This document shows positions 46,072-60,510 of a stretch of 64,000 nt of DNA, piece by piece (positions within the stretch are counted from its first letter, which is position 1; each line of letters opens with the position of its first letter). A program made the position numbers and the translations under genes. Source of the DNA: Branchiostoma lanceolatum (Eukaryota > Chordata > Leptocardii > Amphioxiformes > Branchiostomatidae); NCBI RefSeq assembly GCF_035083965.1, contig NC_089724.1:16920410-16984409 (forward strand), in the 5' to 3' direction. The notes under the pieces are model-generated. The model worked only from the letters and a program-made list of their open reading frames with translations, was not told the DNA's origin and made no database searches.

Positions 46072-49000
46072 ATGAATAATTCCCGGATGTCAAAGACCGA
46101 AGATTACAGAGAACGGCCGATCGGCAGGATGGCAGCCGAAAAGTTCCTGTTCTCCTCCAAAACTCTCCGCTTATTCCTCATTCTAGCCTTCTCATGGACT
46201 GTTGGAGCTGCAGATCGTGACCAGCTCGGTAAGTACGTCTTCCTTAAGTTTCTTTAGGTGTTTGTATAGAAACCAGGAAGTTTAGAAAGTTTCTTTTTGT
46301 GTGATTCTTTCTGAAGGTGGGAGGGGCGCAGGCTGGGTTTTGAGTGAGCACAGATGTACGATATACACGCCGCCTTTACTGCTATGTTAGATCAGTGTCT
46401 TTCCCGTCTGGCTATGTGACATGTTTAGTTAGTGTAGAAGGCACGTATCCCGTGATCATGAAAATCCGGTCAAAGTTGGGGTAGAGACGGTGGAGATTTA
46501 AAGTAAACGTCTCCTTGTTTGTTTACATTACGATTTCGTTTCGTGCTGGGTTGGCTGAAGGCAAGCCACACTCCCGTTGAGACCCAGGGTTTCTCCAAAC
46601 CTGGTAGACAAAGCAAGAATTCCGAGCTACAGCTTGCGAAAGCTCTCTCAGGGATGTTCTTTTAGTCATCAAGGGAGGGTTATTTATTCCAGATGTAGCA
46701 TGTTACGTTCCTAGGCGCCCAGCTTGTAACGTAACATCCTCCTCGGTTTACATTTCTGTAATCCCTCACGCTGGATTGCGTATTTTGTCGTGAAAATAAA
46801 CAACACATAATTAATAAACATGATGGATGTGTCATCATGTTTTCACACTTATCTATGTTGGGCACAATCTGTTAATGACCTTAATGTGTTTAACATCAGC
46901 TCTGGAAGTGTCAGTTACAGTATGCTGCTAGTGATAGCCTCAGACCCAGATCTACTTAAGGGCTGTTTTATGTTGGTTCTGAAACGTCTGATGCAGTACA
47001 TGTGACCCCATTACCGCCACAGTCCTGAGACCTGTTTGACAGTTTTTTTTCACTCAGGAAGCCAAAGAATGTCTCATTTCAACTTGACATTCTATAAAAC
47101 TCCATACCATGGAAGGGGAGAAACTCCACACCTTAGGAATTTTTTTCATGAAAAGAAAACTGAAATTTATCTATGATGAAGTTTGAGTGATTAGTATGAA
47201 TGGCTGACATGTCCTTACCTTTCTTATGATACTTTACATCCTGTCTGCTGTGGCTGGGTCTGAGGCTTGCATCCTTGGGGACTTTTTATCTCAGATCGAA
47301 GCCTTGTCCTCAAACCCAGGCCTTGTGATACAGGCTAATCTGAAGGGATGTTCGTGTCCTTGTGTGCCCTTGTACGCTGTGTGCACATCCTGTCTGCTGT
47401 TCCTGGGTTTGAGACTAGCATCCTTTTGGACCTTTTATCTAGGATGAAGGTCATATCCTCAAACTCAGGCCTTGTGATACCAGGGATGTTGTGTGCTATT
47501 AACCCGTGTACATGCTGTATGTGGAATGGCCCATCTGCTGTGTCTGAGTTTGAGACCATTATTTCTGTTTAACTATTATGAATGATGAGAGATCAGTCCT
47601 CAAGCATGATGATAGGGTGTTATATGCTACTGCGGATGGTAAACGTATATCCTGTCTTCTGTGCCTGGGTGTGAGACTACTATCCCTGGGGATGTGATAA
47701 CTGCAGAGAGAGTGATGACTGGACTTTGTTGTGGCCAGCTGATCAGGCCTTACAGGAAGAAGCTGGCTCCATGCAACCTGGCATCTCCCTGCCCTTCCTG
47801 CAAGGCTCAAACAGGGGTTCTGGGGATTCTGGAAAGTGTTGTATGAAACCTTAACAATTCTTTACATTCCTGTCAGGAGTTATAACCATGTTCTGCAGTC
47901 TATTCATAGATGAAATCCTTGAGTTGTATAAAAGCCTACCTTTATGATATATGTCAGGTTGACTTGTGATAATTTGGGATGTGACAGGTTACATGTGATC
48001 ATCTTAAACTTGCCACTAACTGGGCCAAAGCCAAGGGAGTTTGAATCCCAAATGTTGTTACTTACCTGAGTTGCATGTGAAATACTGGAAAGCGTCACAG
48101 TCCTCAAGACAGGGTAATGTATTTGTCAAAAAAGGTAAGGAATTTTCCTCAATACACACTGAATCCTACATGTATATACTGTGAAATGTGTCTGTATGCT
48201 TCAGATACACTTGTAATCTTACCCCTTCAGACCCGCCTTCCTGTTCAATGGGTGTGTGAGTGAGTCACACATCTACACATGTAGTGCAGCAGTCATCCTG
48301 ACCAGGACTAACACACTCCCCTGGTACAGGATGGCACCCTGCGTGCTTCCCTTTTAAGGTCATGTTTAAATGCAATTGCTCAATTACATGTTCATGACAT
48401 CATCAGGTGAAGGCTTTGCTTGCACAGCTCATGAATTCATATATAACACTTACAGGTTATTATCAATCTTATGTCCATTAAATCAAAATTTTATAGGGTC
48501 CATGTTGGAAACTTCCTTGCAATTGGATCCTTCCAGTTCAGTGAAGAATTTTCTAGGAAAATAGTTGTTAAAAATGTGTATTGTTTTGTTCTTGTGATAT
48601 TTTCACCAGGTTAATGGCTCTTGATTGATAAGTATAGAATTCAATAGATTTCAGAGGATGTGATTTTGAAGACTGGTGAAAGATGATGAACGTTGGGAGA
48701 ACTAAAATGTGCCATGGTGAAATGTTAAATTGAGATATCTGAAAAATGTTTCTGTGAGTAATCATACATTTGTACCATGATGCATTTCCGATTGGCAAGC
48801 AACTTACATCTAGTGTGCAATTATGAATTACAGTTACATTATCAAGTGTAATTCTCAAAAAACAGAAACATTTTGCTTCTGTCAGCTAGTCGTATTTAGT
48901 TCAATTATAATTTTCTTTCTGTATGTTACTACCTTTTTCTACACAACATTGAGTCATACTCATAGCAATGGTTATTCATTCCTTTATTCCATTACCCTGC

Positions 49001-52000
49001 AACTGTTTCTTCCTCAGTTTGCCTACTTAATGTGTTATAATTCAATTTAAGATGCTTCTAGTACTCTCTTGCGTGCTGCACAAATCCAGTTAGCGAGATT
49101 ATACAACCCTGCATCCCCGTTTATGACGATATAACGAGTTTATAGACAAACGAGCAGCACGATAAAATGTCTTTAACTGGGAAAGACAGACGACACCTGT
49201 CATATCGACCATTATGTAGTCAACGTCTTGTTGATTGAGTAGACACAAGAGTATAATGTAGGTGATAGAATTACATGTTATTGTTTATACAAAATATAGA
49301 ATGGTAGGAAGACTCCCAGTCAGTTGATAAGACAAAAATCGTGAAGATGTATACTCTGTTATGAATTATTTGAAGTGCTGTTGGTTTAGCCGCACAAAGT
49401 GATACGATGTAATAGTAGTAGGGAGAAGTGTGGGCCGACCAGACAAAAATAAAGAAAACGGGTCAAAATAGAAAGCCTAACAAAAACACATCAAAAACCA
49501 GCAAAAAGCGAACTTGGGCTTGGTGAGTAGTTGTTACACATTTTGTAACATTTCAAATGACATCCAGATTCAGAATGATGTATGATTTATGAAGACATGA
49601 GATTAAGATAATGGGGACTTGCCAATGGGAATTCAGTTGGAACCACTGCATTTCTATCTGGTAACACAAAATAAACTGGCTAGGATGCAGGTCGTACCAG
49701 GGTGCCAGACGACTTCTAGAGATACAGTATATCATATTCTTCTGGAGGTGTTGAAGGTGACCTGTAATTTACACCATCGCCACTGGATAACTCTGACCTT
49801 TGGAGTGTCCTTATTGCCTGTTGGGTGGAGCTGAAACCTATTTAACCACTGATAGTACATCACATGACTAATCCTGGGGGCTCAGTCACATGATGGGCAG
49901 GAGACAGTTATCTAGGAGTCTGTGACTTTAAATCCTGATCACTTTAGATTCAGAATGATTCAATATGGTCTCTTACAGACTGTCAGGTCAAATGGGTCTT
50001 AAGGCCACACTAGATATATTGCCTTGGTTCTCTGACATTTTAAAGTCAAAATCAAGGAAAAGGTCAAGTTGAATATAGAAGTCTGGGAGAAAGACTGGAA
50101 TCTGGCAATAGTCACTCTGAAACTGTGTAACAAGCTCCAGGTATAGATGTACAAACTCTCTCTTCGGGCTCTAAATCATTCTGTTTTTATGCTGCTTTTC
50201 CAGTTTAGCATTTTTTTCTATAAAAAATCCAACAACCAACAAGTTATATTGTTGTGGCTGTAAATGACATTGCATTAAGTTGTGCTATACATCCATGCAG
50301 TAATGCATTGAATAGTTACGTTTTCTTGGAGTTAAGTACACAAGGTATGTTATTCCATCGCTATGAACAGAGTTACATGGAACTAATTGGAATGACTTTC
50401 ATAGTGTACAAGACTTCTTTTTTTAGGATGTACATTGTATACTTGACATTGTATTACCCAGAAAAGGAAATGAAAGTGCAGGCATTGTTGCCACTTCTGC
50501 TTTTCTTTTCCCAGTGTGCACCCTCAATGGTGTGTGTATGTACCATGGTCTGAGGGTCAGTGGGGCATGGAAAGGCTAGCTGTCACCATTGTTAACTCGA
50601 CCTTGAATTAGTGACCCTTACCCTGTTATGGCTTCCTGTATATAGCTGTAAGTCTTTTTTTACCTCAGAGTGAAGGAAGCTATGTATTCGATCTCATTTG
50701 TTGGTTGGTTTCTGATTTGGATAACTGAAAAAAGATTGGTTTCTTCATACTGGGTACTGGGAAGCAAGAAGTGATGAAATTTTTGGAATTGACAATTTTA
50801 TTTATACTAAATTTGTCTATTACTGTCTGTTCATGTCTGTAATTAACGTTACATCCAACAAATCTTCTCCAAGTTTGTAAAATTTTCAAGAAGTATATTG
50901 TGTATCAATACCACTGAAATATATATTATACAATGCATATTGTTTGGTATGTTTGATTGTATGCAAATGTAAATAATCACCACAACTTCAAGAATGGTGT
51001 TGTTTTGATGTTAGAACTAGCTTCACTCTTACATATGTATGAGTCAAACTTAATGCAGACTAACAAAGAGTTTTCCCGTATGTCCATTTTCTAGGCAGTA
51101 TCCTGAAGTGTGTCCTTTGAGTGTCTGGGGTGTCAGTTCCCCCCTGTTGACTTACATGCTGTGCGCTAACCCCAGTAATCTGTCAGTAATGTCGTATGTA
51201 AACGTGAGCTGGTTGAAAGCATACATGTACGCAATCCCCACCGTGTACGCAAACCCCGACGGCATGTAGCACTAGAGGATAGATGAAACAAGAGATGTAT
51301 ACTTAGACTTGAGACTATGGTACATCTTGAAATGAAATTGCCGTGGTTTTATGTTTGCGTGACTTCTCCACCACAAATTATTGATGTCGCAAAAATACAT
51401 TTTCCATGTATTAGGCCACACAAATTTTTTTTGTTGCTTCTCGGAATAGCCTGTCCTGTTTTTCCCATTTTGAAAGAAAAAAAATTTGGTCGCTGAAACA
51501 AAGCTGAAATTTGAATAAACCTCTTATTCTTTATGTACATACCTAATCTTTGTATTGATGGAGACCCAAAAACTTAAGAAATACAATTATGATGAATTGC
51601 AAAGGTTAAGTTCATGCAGACATTTTTCATGTCTCTCTGCCCTTTCAACTCTGTTTACCCACCTGAGGCACATCCAAGAACAATAAAAATTGTTTCCTCA
51701 GGCTACATACCAGGTGAGATTGGAGATACAGGGGAATGTGAGGTTTGGGGAAGTATGAAGAAGTCACAATAGGCTTAATGACAGGCAGGGTTTCTTTGAA
51801 CAACAAGACTAGGTGCAGGTGAAATTGGGGAACTGTGGCAACTTTCAATTGGTATTGAATTAATCTGATTAATGTTTAACAGGTGACTGGTACCTAGAAG
51901 GAGTTAACTTTAAACAGTAGCAAACGTCATGATTTACAGGTCTAGCAGTGTGTACATGTACAACATACCGAGTTCTTATACTGTACATGTATACACTGTA

Positions 52001-55000
52001 CATGTATATACACCCAGAACATCATGTTACGACTGTGGTAGTCACTGTACTTGTCACCCTGACAGGTGGCAGGGTTAATGGGTTTTGTCAGAATGAGAAG
52101 AATTTTAAGACCACATACACACTGACAGCTGTTGGACAGAGGTGTAAACATATACACATGTGCATGTGTAGCTTTGGACCCAAGAAAATGTAATTACATA
52201 GTTCATGGCCATTCCCTGGATACTTTTCAGAGGTCTTTGACTCAAAGTGAGTGATTCACCCGGACGGGAGACCTGGTGCATCCCCGTCTTGTATGACAGC
52301 CAACGAATGGGTATGTCACCCCGTAAAGGGTGGTATGACCCTGTTGTCGCGAAAGCACGTATGGATGATGATGATTGACCCCCCAAAAATGAGGACTGAA
52401 TGAAACTTTCAGACATTGATCCACCTTTCCTTTCATATTTTGTTCCTTCTCTCTTTCTGCCTGTCATCTGTGCATTTCTCTCTCCTCCCATCCTCTTTTC
52501 ATTCCTTCTTTCTTCCTCTTTTCCTCTTGTTTGTTGTCCTATCATCTGTCTGGAAATATTGTCTTTCTCCTTCCTTTTTCTTTTCATTCCCTCTGATCCC
52601 TATTCATGTTCTCCAAGATCTCCGTACTGGGCCTGAGCAGCTGCTAGAGACAGGTTATCTTCATGTCCATCACAGTTTACTAGCCCCAGGCTGTTGTAAA
52701 ACCAACTTGAAAGACCTGGGACTTAAAAGATTTTAAGGTGATGTTGCTTCCTGATAATGAATGGGAGGAAAATCCTTTCCATGCCATGTAAACAGTATGG
52801 TTAAGCCGCCTCCAGGGATTGGCGATGTTAACTATACGTGTTATGTTTATTCAAACATTAACAGTGCATGTTTTAGTGGAGAGAAGGCCTGTGTCTGGAG
52901 AGTGTCCGTCTGTTGCTCATCTGACTTGCATGCCAAGTACATGCCGGGTGCTCTAAATACCTTTTTCTGTTACCCGGTATTCATCATGATACCGAGTCTG
53001 TTTTTAGCCAGGAAATTGCAAGTTCTTCCTATTTATTTGATGCAGTTTCAAAGGTATTTCTAGCCGTGATTTGAGTGAAGCTAGTATATTAAGTGTTTAC
53101 TTGTTTATCGTTAGAAAGTATCAGCAGATACATTTCCTCGATACGCTTAACCTGTGTATATTTCTGGTCCTTTAAGACAACACTTGTCTGTATTTGTTGT
53201 TACAATTCATGGGTTACTAAATATATAGCATGCTGTAAGCTAAGAGTTAATAAGGGTATGTTCTTTGTTTTGTATCACCCCAGGACTAAGAGCACACATT
53301 AGAAGAGAGAGAACTCAGAGTTTTCCTCTGAGTGTCATTCACCTGTCTGCAACCTTTGTAGGGACAGTCACCTGTCTGCAACCTTTGTAGGGACAGTCAC
53401 CTGTCTGCAATCTTTGTAGTGACATCGTCACCTGTGAGTGAGTGAGTGAGTGAGTGAGTGAGTGAGTGAGTGAGTGATTGAGTGAGTTAGTGAGTGAGAG
53501 AGAGAGAGTGAATGAGTGAGAGTGAATGAGTACATGTAAGTGAGTGATAAGCTGTACCTGTTACATGTGCAGCTAGGGCAGTGGGAAAAGGCAGAGCAGA
53601 AAGGAGAGAACAAAATATGCTTCAGTTTGTTTTGTTGTTTCTGTGTTCAAAGTTGAAGAAAAGAAATTGTTGTTGACAAAACAGCGGCTTAGAATTTCTA
53701 GAACAGTTCTGTCGGACATCCTGACAAAACCGTGTGTCGGGTCAGAGGGAGGCGTCGGGAAGGCGCGGGTATTGAATGTCAAGGTTGTTGACTTCAAGTG
53801 GTGGATATTGTTGCTGCGAACTGTCCTTATTTGTCTTCTAAGATAGCATGTATAACTAATAAGTAAACATGTGTTATACTACATTCAGGTAGTTCTCATC
53901 TGTTTGCAATGATAATTTAACATTCCAAATGAGCAAAACTTGCCTGGTCCAAATTTATGGAATTTACTGTTCCATCTTGCTGTTTTCAGGTTTGCACTAA
54001 ATAAGACCAGAAATTTTGAAGCTAAAAACCTATAGTAAACAATAGAACTATTCCCATGCCTGCAAATATTGTATCAGGTCATTCTTCGCCAGGTTCTGTG
54101 TGTTCACTCCAAACATTTTGTCTGAAAAGAATCTTTGGGAATAATGCCACTGTCAACAATTGTTGTTGTTCAAAACATTTTACATGTGCATCAATGTGTG
54201 ACAGCTGTCACAATATTATTGTTTCTCAATTAAACTGAAGGAAAAACACCAACTTCTTGACATTTCTGTTGTGGATCATTGCCATCACTAAGAGGGCTAT
54301 GTTTTCGGTGCAGGAAGTCAAAATGACAGCCTATTCAATGCTGTTTTCAGAACAAAGAATGGGGGATTGATAAATACTGTATATATACATGTAGGTGTAA
54401 AGATATCAAAACTTTGAAAGTTCAATTACTAGATATTCCAAATAGTTTGGTAGTGTCTTTTGATATCTAATGCAAGCAGTATCATGTACACACATGGATA
54501 CCAGGACATACAGAACTGTAGGTCATACGACAAATGTATGGCGACCAGTCATGACTGGTCGCCATACATCTGGATGGCGACCTGTCTGGCGACCTGTCAT
54601 ACAGAGGATAATACCTGTCTGATCAGACAGGTATCATCCTTGCGGGGTTTGTGCGTTTCATCACGCAGCTCTTCTCATTGGACACATGAAGCTACGAAAC
54701 GGCAGGTGCAGGAAGTACAGGAAGTAAAATATTCCGGTTACTCCGCAATGGCGAATAATCGCAACGATAGCTGAAATGGACAGTTATACGTATCATTTAC
54801 GCTTACTTTTATGTACAGATTATCTACTGGTACTTTTTTTCAGACCTGTCTTTTTGTTCGCCTTTGTCTCTGCAAAGTCACAGCAGGAAGCCTGAAGACT
54901 AAACAATACCTGAGAAGTGAAATAACCTTTCAACAAAAGAAAGCTTAAAATTCTTTAAGACTTAGAAGATGCTGCTGCTGAGTCACTGCTTCAGCACCTG

Positions 55001-58000
55001 TGTCTGACTGTAAGGTCATGTTTATTTGTGAGATTGTGTCCCTGTACCCAACATTTGTTGTTCCAAGACGTGGTTAGAATATAGATTGCTTGTTTCAAAG
55101 TAATTAACACACTGTACCAGACATAGTGGCTGGCATATCTTAGTGGCTTAGTGCCATGAAATATTTGGACAAAGAGTGAAAGAGTCACTTGCTGGCATGT
55201 AATGTCTTAAAGTTATACAATAATGTTAGAATTATGAATGAATAATAAGTGAATGTCTATGTTTATAACTATTCACATTATACAGAGTACATGTAGATGT
55301 GATCAGGACTTTATGAGATAATACTGTGCAATATACGGAGTATCCAAAATGAACATTTTCTTAAAACTTTAAAAGCTAACTATTTGTAGCACTCTTGTTC
55401 GAAACGTGCCGTTACTGAGTACTGTGTGCCTCTTCTGACAGTGTGTTTTCCATCATGATGACAGCTACCATTGGTTAGTGATTTGTTGTGTCTCTGTCAG
55501 AATGTCTGTCACACGTACAGGTATGTAGTCTTGGCCATGGCTTTTGAGACATCTTAATGTTGAGCCCAGGTGGCAACTTCTTTGTGTCTGTCAAAGTTGA
55601 TGTTGTCTTGAACCAATACTGAAAATGATCAGAAGTTTACTGGGATTCTTATGAGAAAAAAATCTTGTAAGAAAGAGTATTTTGCAATTGAGCGTTGTGG
55701 AATTGAGATGTTATTTGCGAACGTGTCAAACTTAAAGCAGAATTCCTTTCCAGACAGTGCAACAATGCAATGCCATTTTTTTTTAAAGTATGGTTTATAG
55801 ATTTAGGATACATCACTTTACCCACTGACTGTAAGGAGTTGTAATCTATCACAGTGACTGTTCATGTTATAAGGTTTTTTTACAGTTCTTGAAATTCATT
55901 GGTGCACAGAAATAATTTTGTGTGCACAACATAAGCTTAAGTAGAATGTCACATTGTCAGCAAAATCTATTTACAAGTATTACTACTTGTCTCTTATACG
56001 ACCTTTTCAAACCTTTACAACAAAGGTTGTAACTTGTATTATCTTTTATATGTCAATGCTTTAATGTCAAGAATAACATTGCTGTACACTATATTCAGTT
56101 GTAGAAATGCTTTCCAGTGTTTTGCAATATTGCAGTGTCAAAATTTTCTTATGCAATTCGAAAATATTTTCTGCAAATACACAAGCCTCCATACTACAAC
56201 CTTCTTAATCAAATAATACCTATAACTACATCACATCTAGCTTTGCAACATAGCCTGTCATTCTTCTCTTACTCTACCTCTAATTTTTGCAAGCAAAGTT
56301 TTAAACAGGAAAAAATATAACGAGTGTGAAAAATAATTCAAATGAAAAGTGAATTTACTTTTAGCTTTATTGAATTGGCAACAGCAAAAGGGTATCTATT
56401 CAAACAATCAAATCAACACCCTTTTTTTATAATTTCAGTTCTGATAAGGACATTACATTTTTGTGGGGAATAAAAAAAAGGTTCTTATATGTAATTAGAT
56501 CACATAACCTGTGACACAAAATCATAGCCACGGCCCACGAAAAATACAAAATTTTAATTTTTTTCTCTTGTGCAAAATTGCAGATTGTTGAATTTTTCTT
56601 CTACAATCTTGAAAATCTCTCTGCAAATTGCAGTCTGCAGGTGGTTATTTTGAAGTAAATTAGAACATTGATACAGTTACTAAAGCAAGGGCATAGCTCC
56701 AATTTTGCCCCCAGTATTTTGAACCCTTAAAAAAAAGTCACAGTGAACATCACTCTGTTGTGCAGTCATATCACGCCTTTCCTGTTACAAAATCTATATC
56801 ATTAGTTACTGGTTACATGTATATATAGACCCAGTTATTGCATATATCTCAGAAAAACCTTTATACGAAGATGAGGATATTCTTGACCACACTGTTTGAT
56901 ATATATTATATTATATTATATTCATTCAAACTTTGATTTTGGCACAATCTGGTAATGAAAAATAGATGTAAATACATAATCTAAGCACATGTTAGGATGT
57001 TAGAAGCTAAATAATAGCAATACATACATGTAGTATATTTACAAAGTTTACAAATACATATGCCTTTCATAACATACTCCTCCTGGTATCAAATATAGAT
57101 ATAGATAGATATAGATATAGATGTTTATAGATAAAGATAAACATATACTTCTGGCACTAAAACCCATAACGATTTGATGATTATTTTGAGCAACATGACA
57201 TTTAGACACAAGATCTGGAAAAATTCCAGACCTATATGTGGTATTAGTCAGGACAATTATTAAGACTGAAATTGATTGTACCTGTCTTTTACACATCAGT
57301 TACATTTCTGGCAATTTGTGGGGGTAATGAGCTTGTTATAATGCATGCCATGCCAATCAATAGGTCTTTGTATGGATTGCTCAATCATTTGTCATCATAC
57401 AGCATGTCCAAATTTTCTCTTAGTTGCCATAGCAAACAAACAAAAAACTAAGGCTAAAGTTCTTCATGATCACTTTCCTCAAAATTTGTTATTGTCTGTT
57501 TGACAAAGCGACAGAAATACATAATGTACTCGCAAGCTTTCTGAAAATTACCACTTGAATTTCTAGCATGGCTTGATAAGAGATGTTGTATTGTTATGTT
57601 GGTAGCTTTGGTGACAGAGTGGGAAGTTTGGTAGTTTTGACATTGCCATGGCACTTGCTATGGTACATGACAGTAATAAATGACCAACTTTGTGTAGATG
57701 TCTGCAGCTTGTCTGTCTGTTTCGTGACTTAAGTTGGTTGCAACAGGAATTTTTAGTGGGGACCGTCCTTCTCATTGCACATTATGATACATCCCTCTGC
57801 ACATGTCACAGATAAAAGATATCATAATTCATCACTCTGTCTATCCCCGGGCCATCCCAATATAGGACAGGCAGTGGCCTTCATAGAAGTCCCTGTGGCT
57901 TTTGTCACCTCTGTGTACGAAGGTATTATTTTTGATGTGTCTGTCTGTGTTTGTATGGTTATTTCAATGCCTTATGTGTAGGCACATCTTACCGCAGAGT

Positions 58001-59902
58001 GACAAGAAGTGAAGGGCAAAAGGTCAGAGTTGGGAGTGACAGGAAGACTTCATAGTTGGTAGAATTAGTCATTTATCCACCTCATCTGACAGACATCCCT
58101 GGTCATGGGGTCAATGGGAGAGGTTATTAATTCACAGGGAGGTATTGTTTTTGGTCTGTCTGTCCAAGCAGGTTATCCTATAATCTGTGTTTTCATAGTA
58201 ATATATTTTCCATATTCTAGTCATGTTTATTTTAGAGTGACAGGATGTAATAAATGGACACATTTTATGTTAGAAGGTTAGACATCCAGGTAATAAGATA
58301 TGCCAAAAAACAGTTACTAAGTACTCAAGCAACTGGATTATGATTTTTGGCTGTTCAGGTAGATTGTAGCAATCCATTTGTCAGTAGATACAGCCAGAAA
58401 GCTGTATGTAATCAGCCCAGAACTGGCAACCACCTGTGAAGCAGGCTTGGGCTTCCTCCCACCCCCCTCAACCTGTCTCCACTGATAAGGTAAACTGACT
58501 TGTTCTAATTAGTAATAGCTGTCCATTCCTATGGATGGACTCTGAAAGGCTAAGGTTAGGGCTCTCAGAAAAGGCCACCTATCAAATCATAGAGAAGCAT
58601 ATTATAAGAAGAGGCTGGCTGAAGGTCAGCTGGGCAGTCTGGTACTGCCTTGATCACTGAGTCCTTCACCCTCTAAGCCATGGCATTGTTCCCCACGCAA
58701 TAACCTGCGTAAGCTGACTATTCAATTTTTGACTGAAAGAAGTAGTGAAATGCACTACTTTAAGTGTGATAAACAGCGCCTGTCTCGTTAATGATTCATG
58801 CCAAGCTGACAGTTACAAATGATGCTGAGACAACACGATAGTCCTGGACAAAGACAATTGTCTATGTCATTAGATGATTGTGGACCAGTTCTGGATCTGG
58901 TTTTCATCAGTGCTGCATTGACTTTTTTTCATTGCGTGAAGTCTGTGGTTTTGTTTTCTTTTGTTTTTAGTAACTTTACATAAACTGTCCTAGCTCAGGT
59001 CATGACAAATTATATTCATAATATCCCAAGTCTGACAGGCAGCAGTCTCTTATTGGTTTACCTCTTAGTGCGCGGCTACCAAACTATACCTGCTAATTTC
59101 TTAAATAATTTGTAAACTAATCTGTAGAACACTAATGGATTTGTACATGTACCTCTGACCTTTTCGTTCTGAAGCAGCTCATTGCTCATTGCTCACAATT
59201 CTTCCATAATTGCATCGTTCTAATTAAGATGATATTACTGATATGTGACACAAGTAATGTATCTGATGACATTCAGGATAAGAGAACCTAGGTTTTCTGC
59301 TGAAAAATAGAGAGAAAATGGTAACAAAGCCAGGAATCTTTAACACCCATTTGACTTTGTTCAAATCAATACCTGTTTCATGGGCACTGAAGTTCAATCC
59401 TAGCTATAGCGTCCACCCCATCTCGGACATGTTGTAAGGGATTGCAATTGGACTTTTGGACAGTGACGTAAAGCCTGTGTATGGGTGAACTTCATGATCA
59501 GGTGTAAGCCTAAAGCATAAAAACTGAACACATAGAAAGTAAAAGAACCCAACAATTAATTATGATTTATCGAGAAGAGTAGCTAGGGGTGACCTGGTTG
59601 ACCAAAAAAATGTGAGCTGTACCAAAGCCGCATTGAACTTCTAGCTATATAATGTACTTAAAAAAGCAACATGCTTCACCTCATTGGAGAAAGACATCTA
59701 AGAAGAAGGAGGAAGAAGAAGGCAGAATGTTTTGTACATGTAGAGGTGTGTTCTAATGTTTGTTCTTGGTGTGTTGTTCCTGACAGAATGGCAGAGCCTA
59801 CAGGGCAGGGCGCGCCAGCTGGGGAAGTTAAGGCACTACGAGGAAGTCGAGGCGTACAGGTTAGGAGGGAGACACAGGAGGGACGTCAACACATTAACAA
59901 AG
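46072..59902 (+). CDS. Probable ADAM-family metalloprotease, first two coding exons (partial)
   Basis: Exon 1 (46072-46228, donor GTAAGT) has in-frame ATGs at 46072, 46087 and 46129. From the third, MAAEKF, the product has a clear signal peptide (LRLFLILAFSWTVGAA), so translation may start there. Exon 2 (59787-59902, acceptor TGACAG, donor GTAAGC) joins in phase 1 and adds 38 codons. It contains GKLRHYEEVEAYRLGG then RHRRDVNTLTK. The spacing Y-E-x-V-x-x-x-R-L-x-x-x-H-R-R-D resembles the start of ADAM prodomains, which commonly have HYE(V/I)V-P-RL---HKRD. The catalytic, disintegrin and later domains would lie beyond the window, so the family call rests on this short motif and the signal peptide. 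A different secreted protein is possible. Confidence 0.5.
47238..47700 (+). repeat. Degenerate tandem repeat, about 120-145-bp units
   Basis: Four diverged units start with 'catcctgtctgctgt--ctgggt-tgag-ct-gcatcc' (about 47238, 47385, 47530 and 47648). Several share 'tcctcaaac-caggccttgtgatac'. Confidence 0.65.
53340..53427 (+). repeat. 29-bp tandem repeat, three copies
   Basis: Three consecutive copies of a unit beginning CACCTGTCTGCAACC and ending GGGACAGT, the third slightly diverged. The GTGA array follows directly. Confidence 0.9.
53434..53531 (+). repeat. GTGA tetranucleotide microsatellite
   Basis: (GTGA)n run followed by interrupted 'gagagagagtgaatgagtgag'. Confidence 0.95.
54534..54640. 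repeat. Pair of 36-bp palindromes
   Basis: 54534-54569 is a perfect 36-bp palindrome centred on 'ccagtcatgactgg'. 54605-54640 is a second, centred on 'cctgtctgatcagacagg', with one mismatched pair. The sequence between them repeats 'ggcgacctgtc' twice. There is no spacer at either centre. Confidence 0.9.
57089..57140. repeat. TATAGA-type microsatellite
   Basis: Run of 'tatagatatagatagatatagatatag'. Confidence 0.85.
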
Positions 59903-60510
59903 GTAAGCAGTTTATCAACTTATATCACATTAACACAGGAAAAAGTTTATCAACTTATATAACATTAAGACAGGTATATACGGTTTATCAACTTATATCA
60001 CATTAACACCTGTCAGGTAAATGGTTTATCAACTTATATAACATTAATACTGGTAAACAGTTTATCAACTTATTATATCACATCAATACAGGTAAACAGT
60101 TTATCAACTTATTATATCACATCAATACAGGTAAACAGTTTATCAACTTATATCACATTAACACAAGTAAATAGTTTATCAACTTAAATCACATTGATTT
60201 GATATAAGTTAGCAGTTTATCAACTTATATCACATTTGCACACTCAGGTAAACAGTTTATCAACTTATATCACATTAACACAGGTAAATGGTTTATCAAC
60301 TTAAATAACATTAACACAGGTAAACAGTTTATCAATAATACAGCTAAACAGTTTATCAACTTATATCACATGAACACAAGTAAACAGTTTATCAACTTAT
60401 ATCACATTGATTTAATATAAGTTAACAGTTTATCAACTTAAATCACATTAATACAAGTAAACAGTTTATTAACTTATATCACATTAACACTAGGAAACAA
60501 TTTTATTTTT
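59903..60510 (+). repeat. 36-40-bp minisatellite at the start of intron 2 of the ADAM-like gene
   Basis: About 17 units have the core 'gtttatcaacttatatcac', separated by 'attaacacaggtaaacag'-type words. The unit reproduces the end of the preceding exon (ACATTAACAAAG) plus its splice donor (GTAAGCAG), so many units contain a donor-like CAGGTAAAC. The array therefore seems to have grown from the exon-intron junction. Confidence 0.9.

Larger units (their letters stand above)
46229..59786 (+). other. First intron of the ADAM-like gene (13.6 kb)
   Basis: No further exon was recognised. Contents noted: degenerate tandem units at 47238-47700; a fragment of the CTGTAAATGCA-family repeat near 51340; 29-bp and GTGA tandem arrays (53340-53531); two adjacent palindromes (54534-54640); a 'tatagatatagatag' run near 57090-57140. 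Confidence 0.5.
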
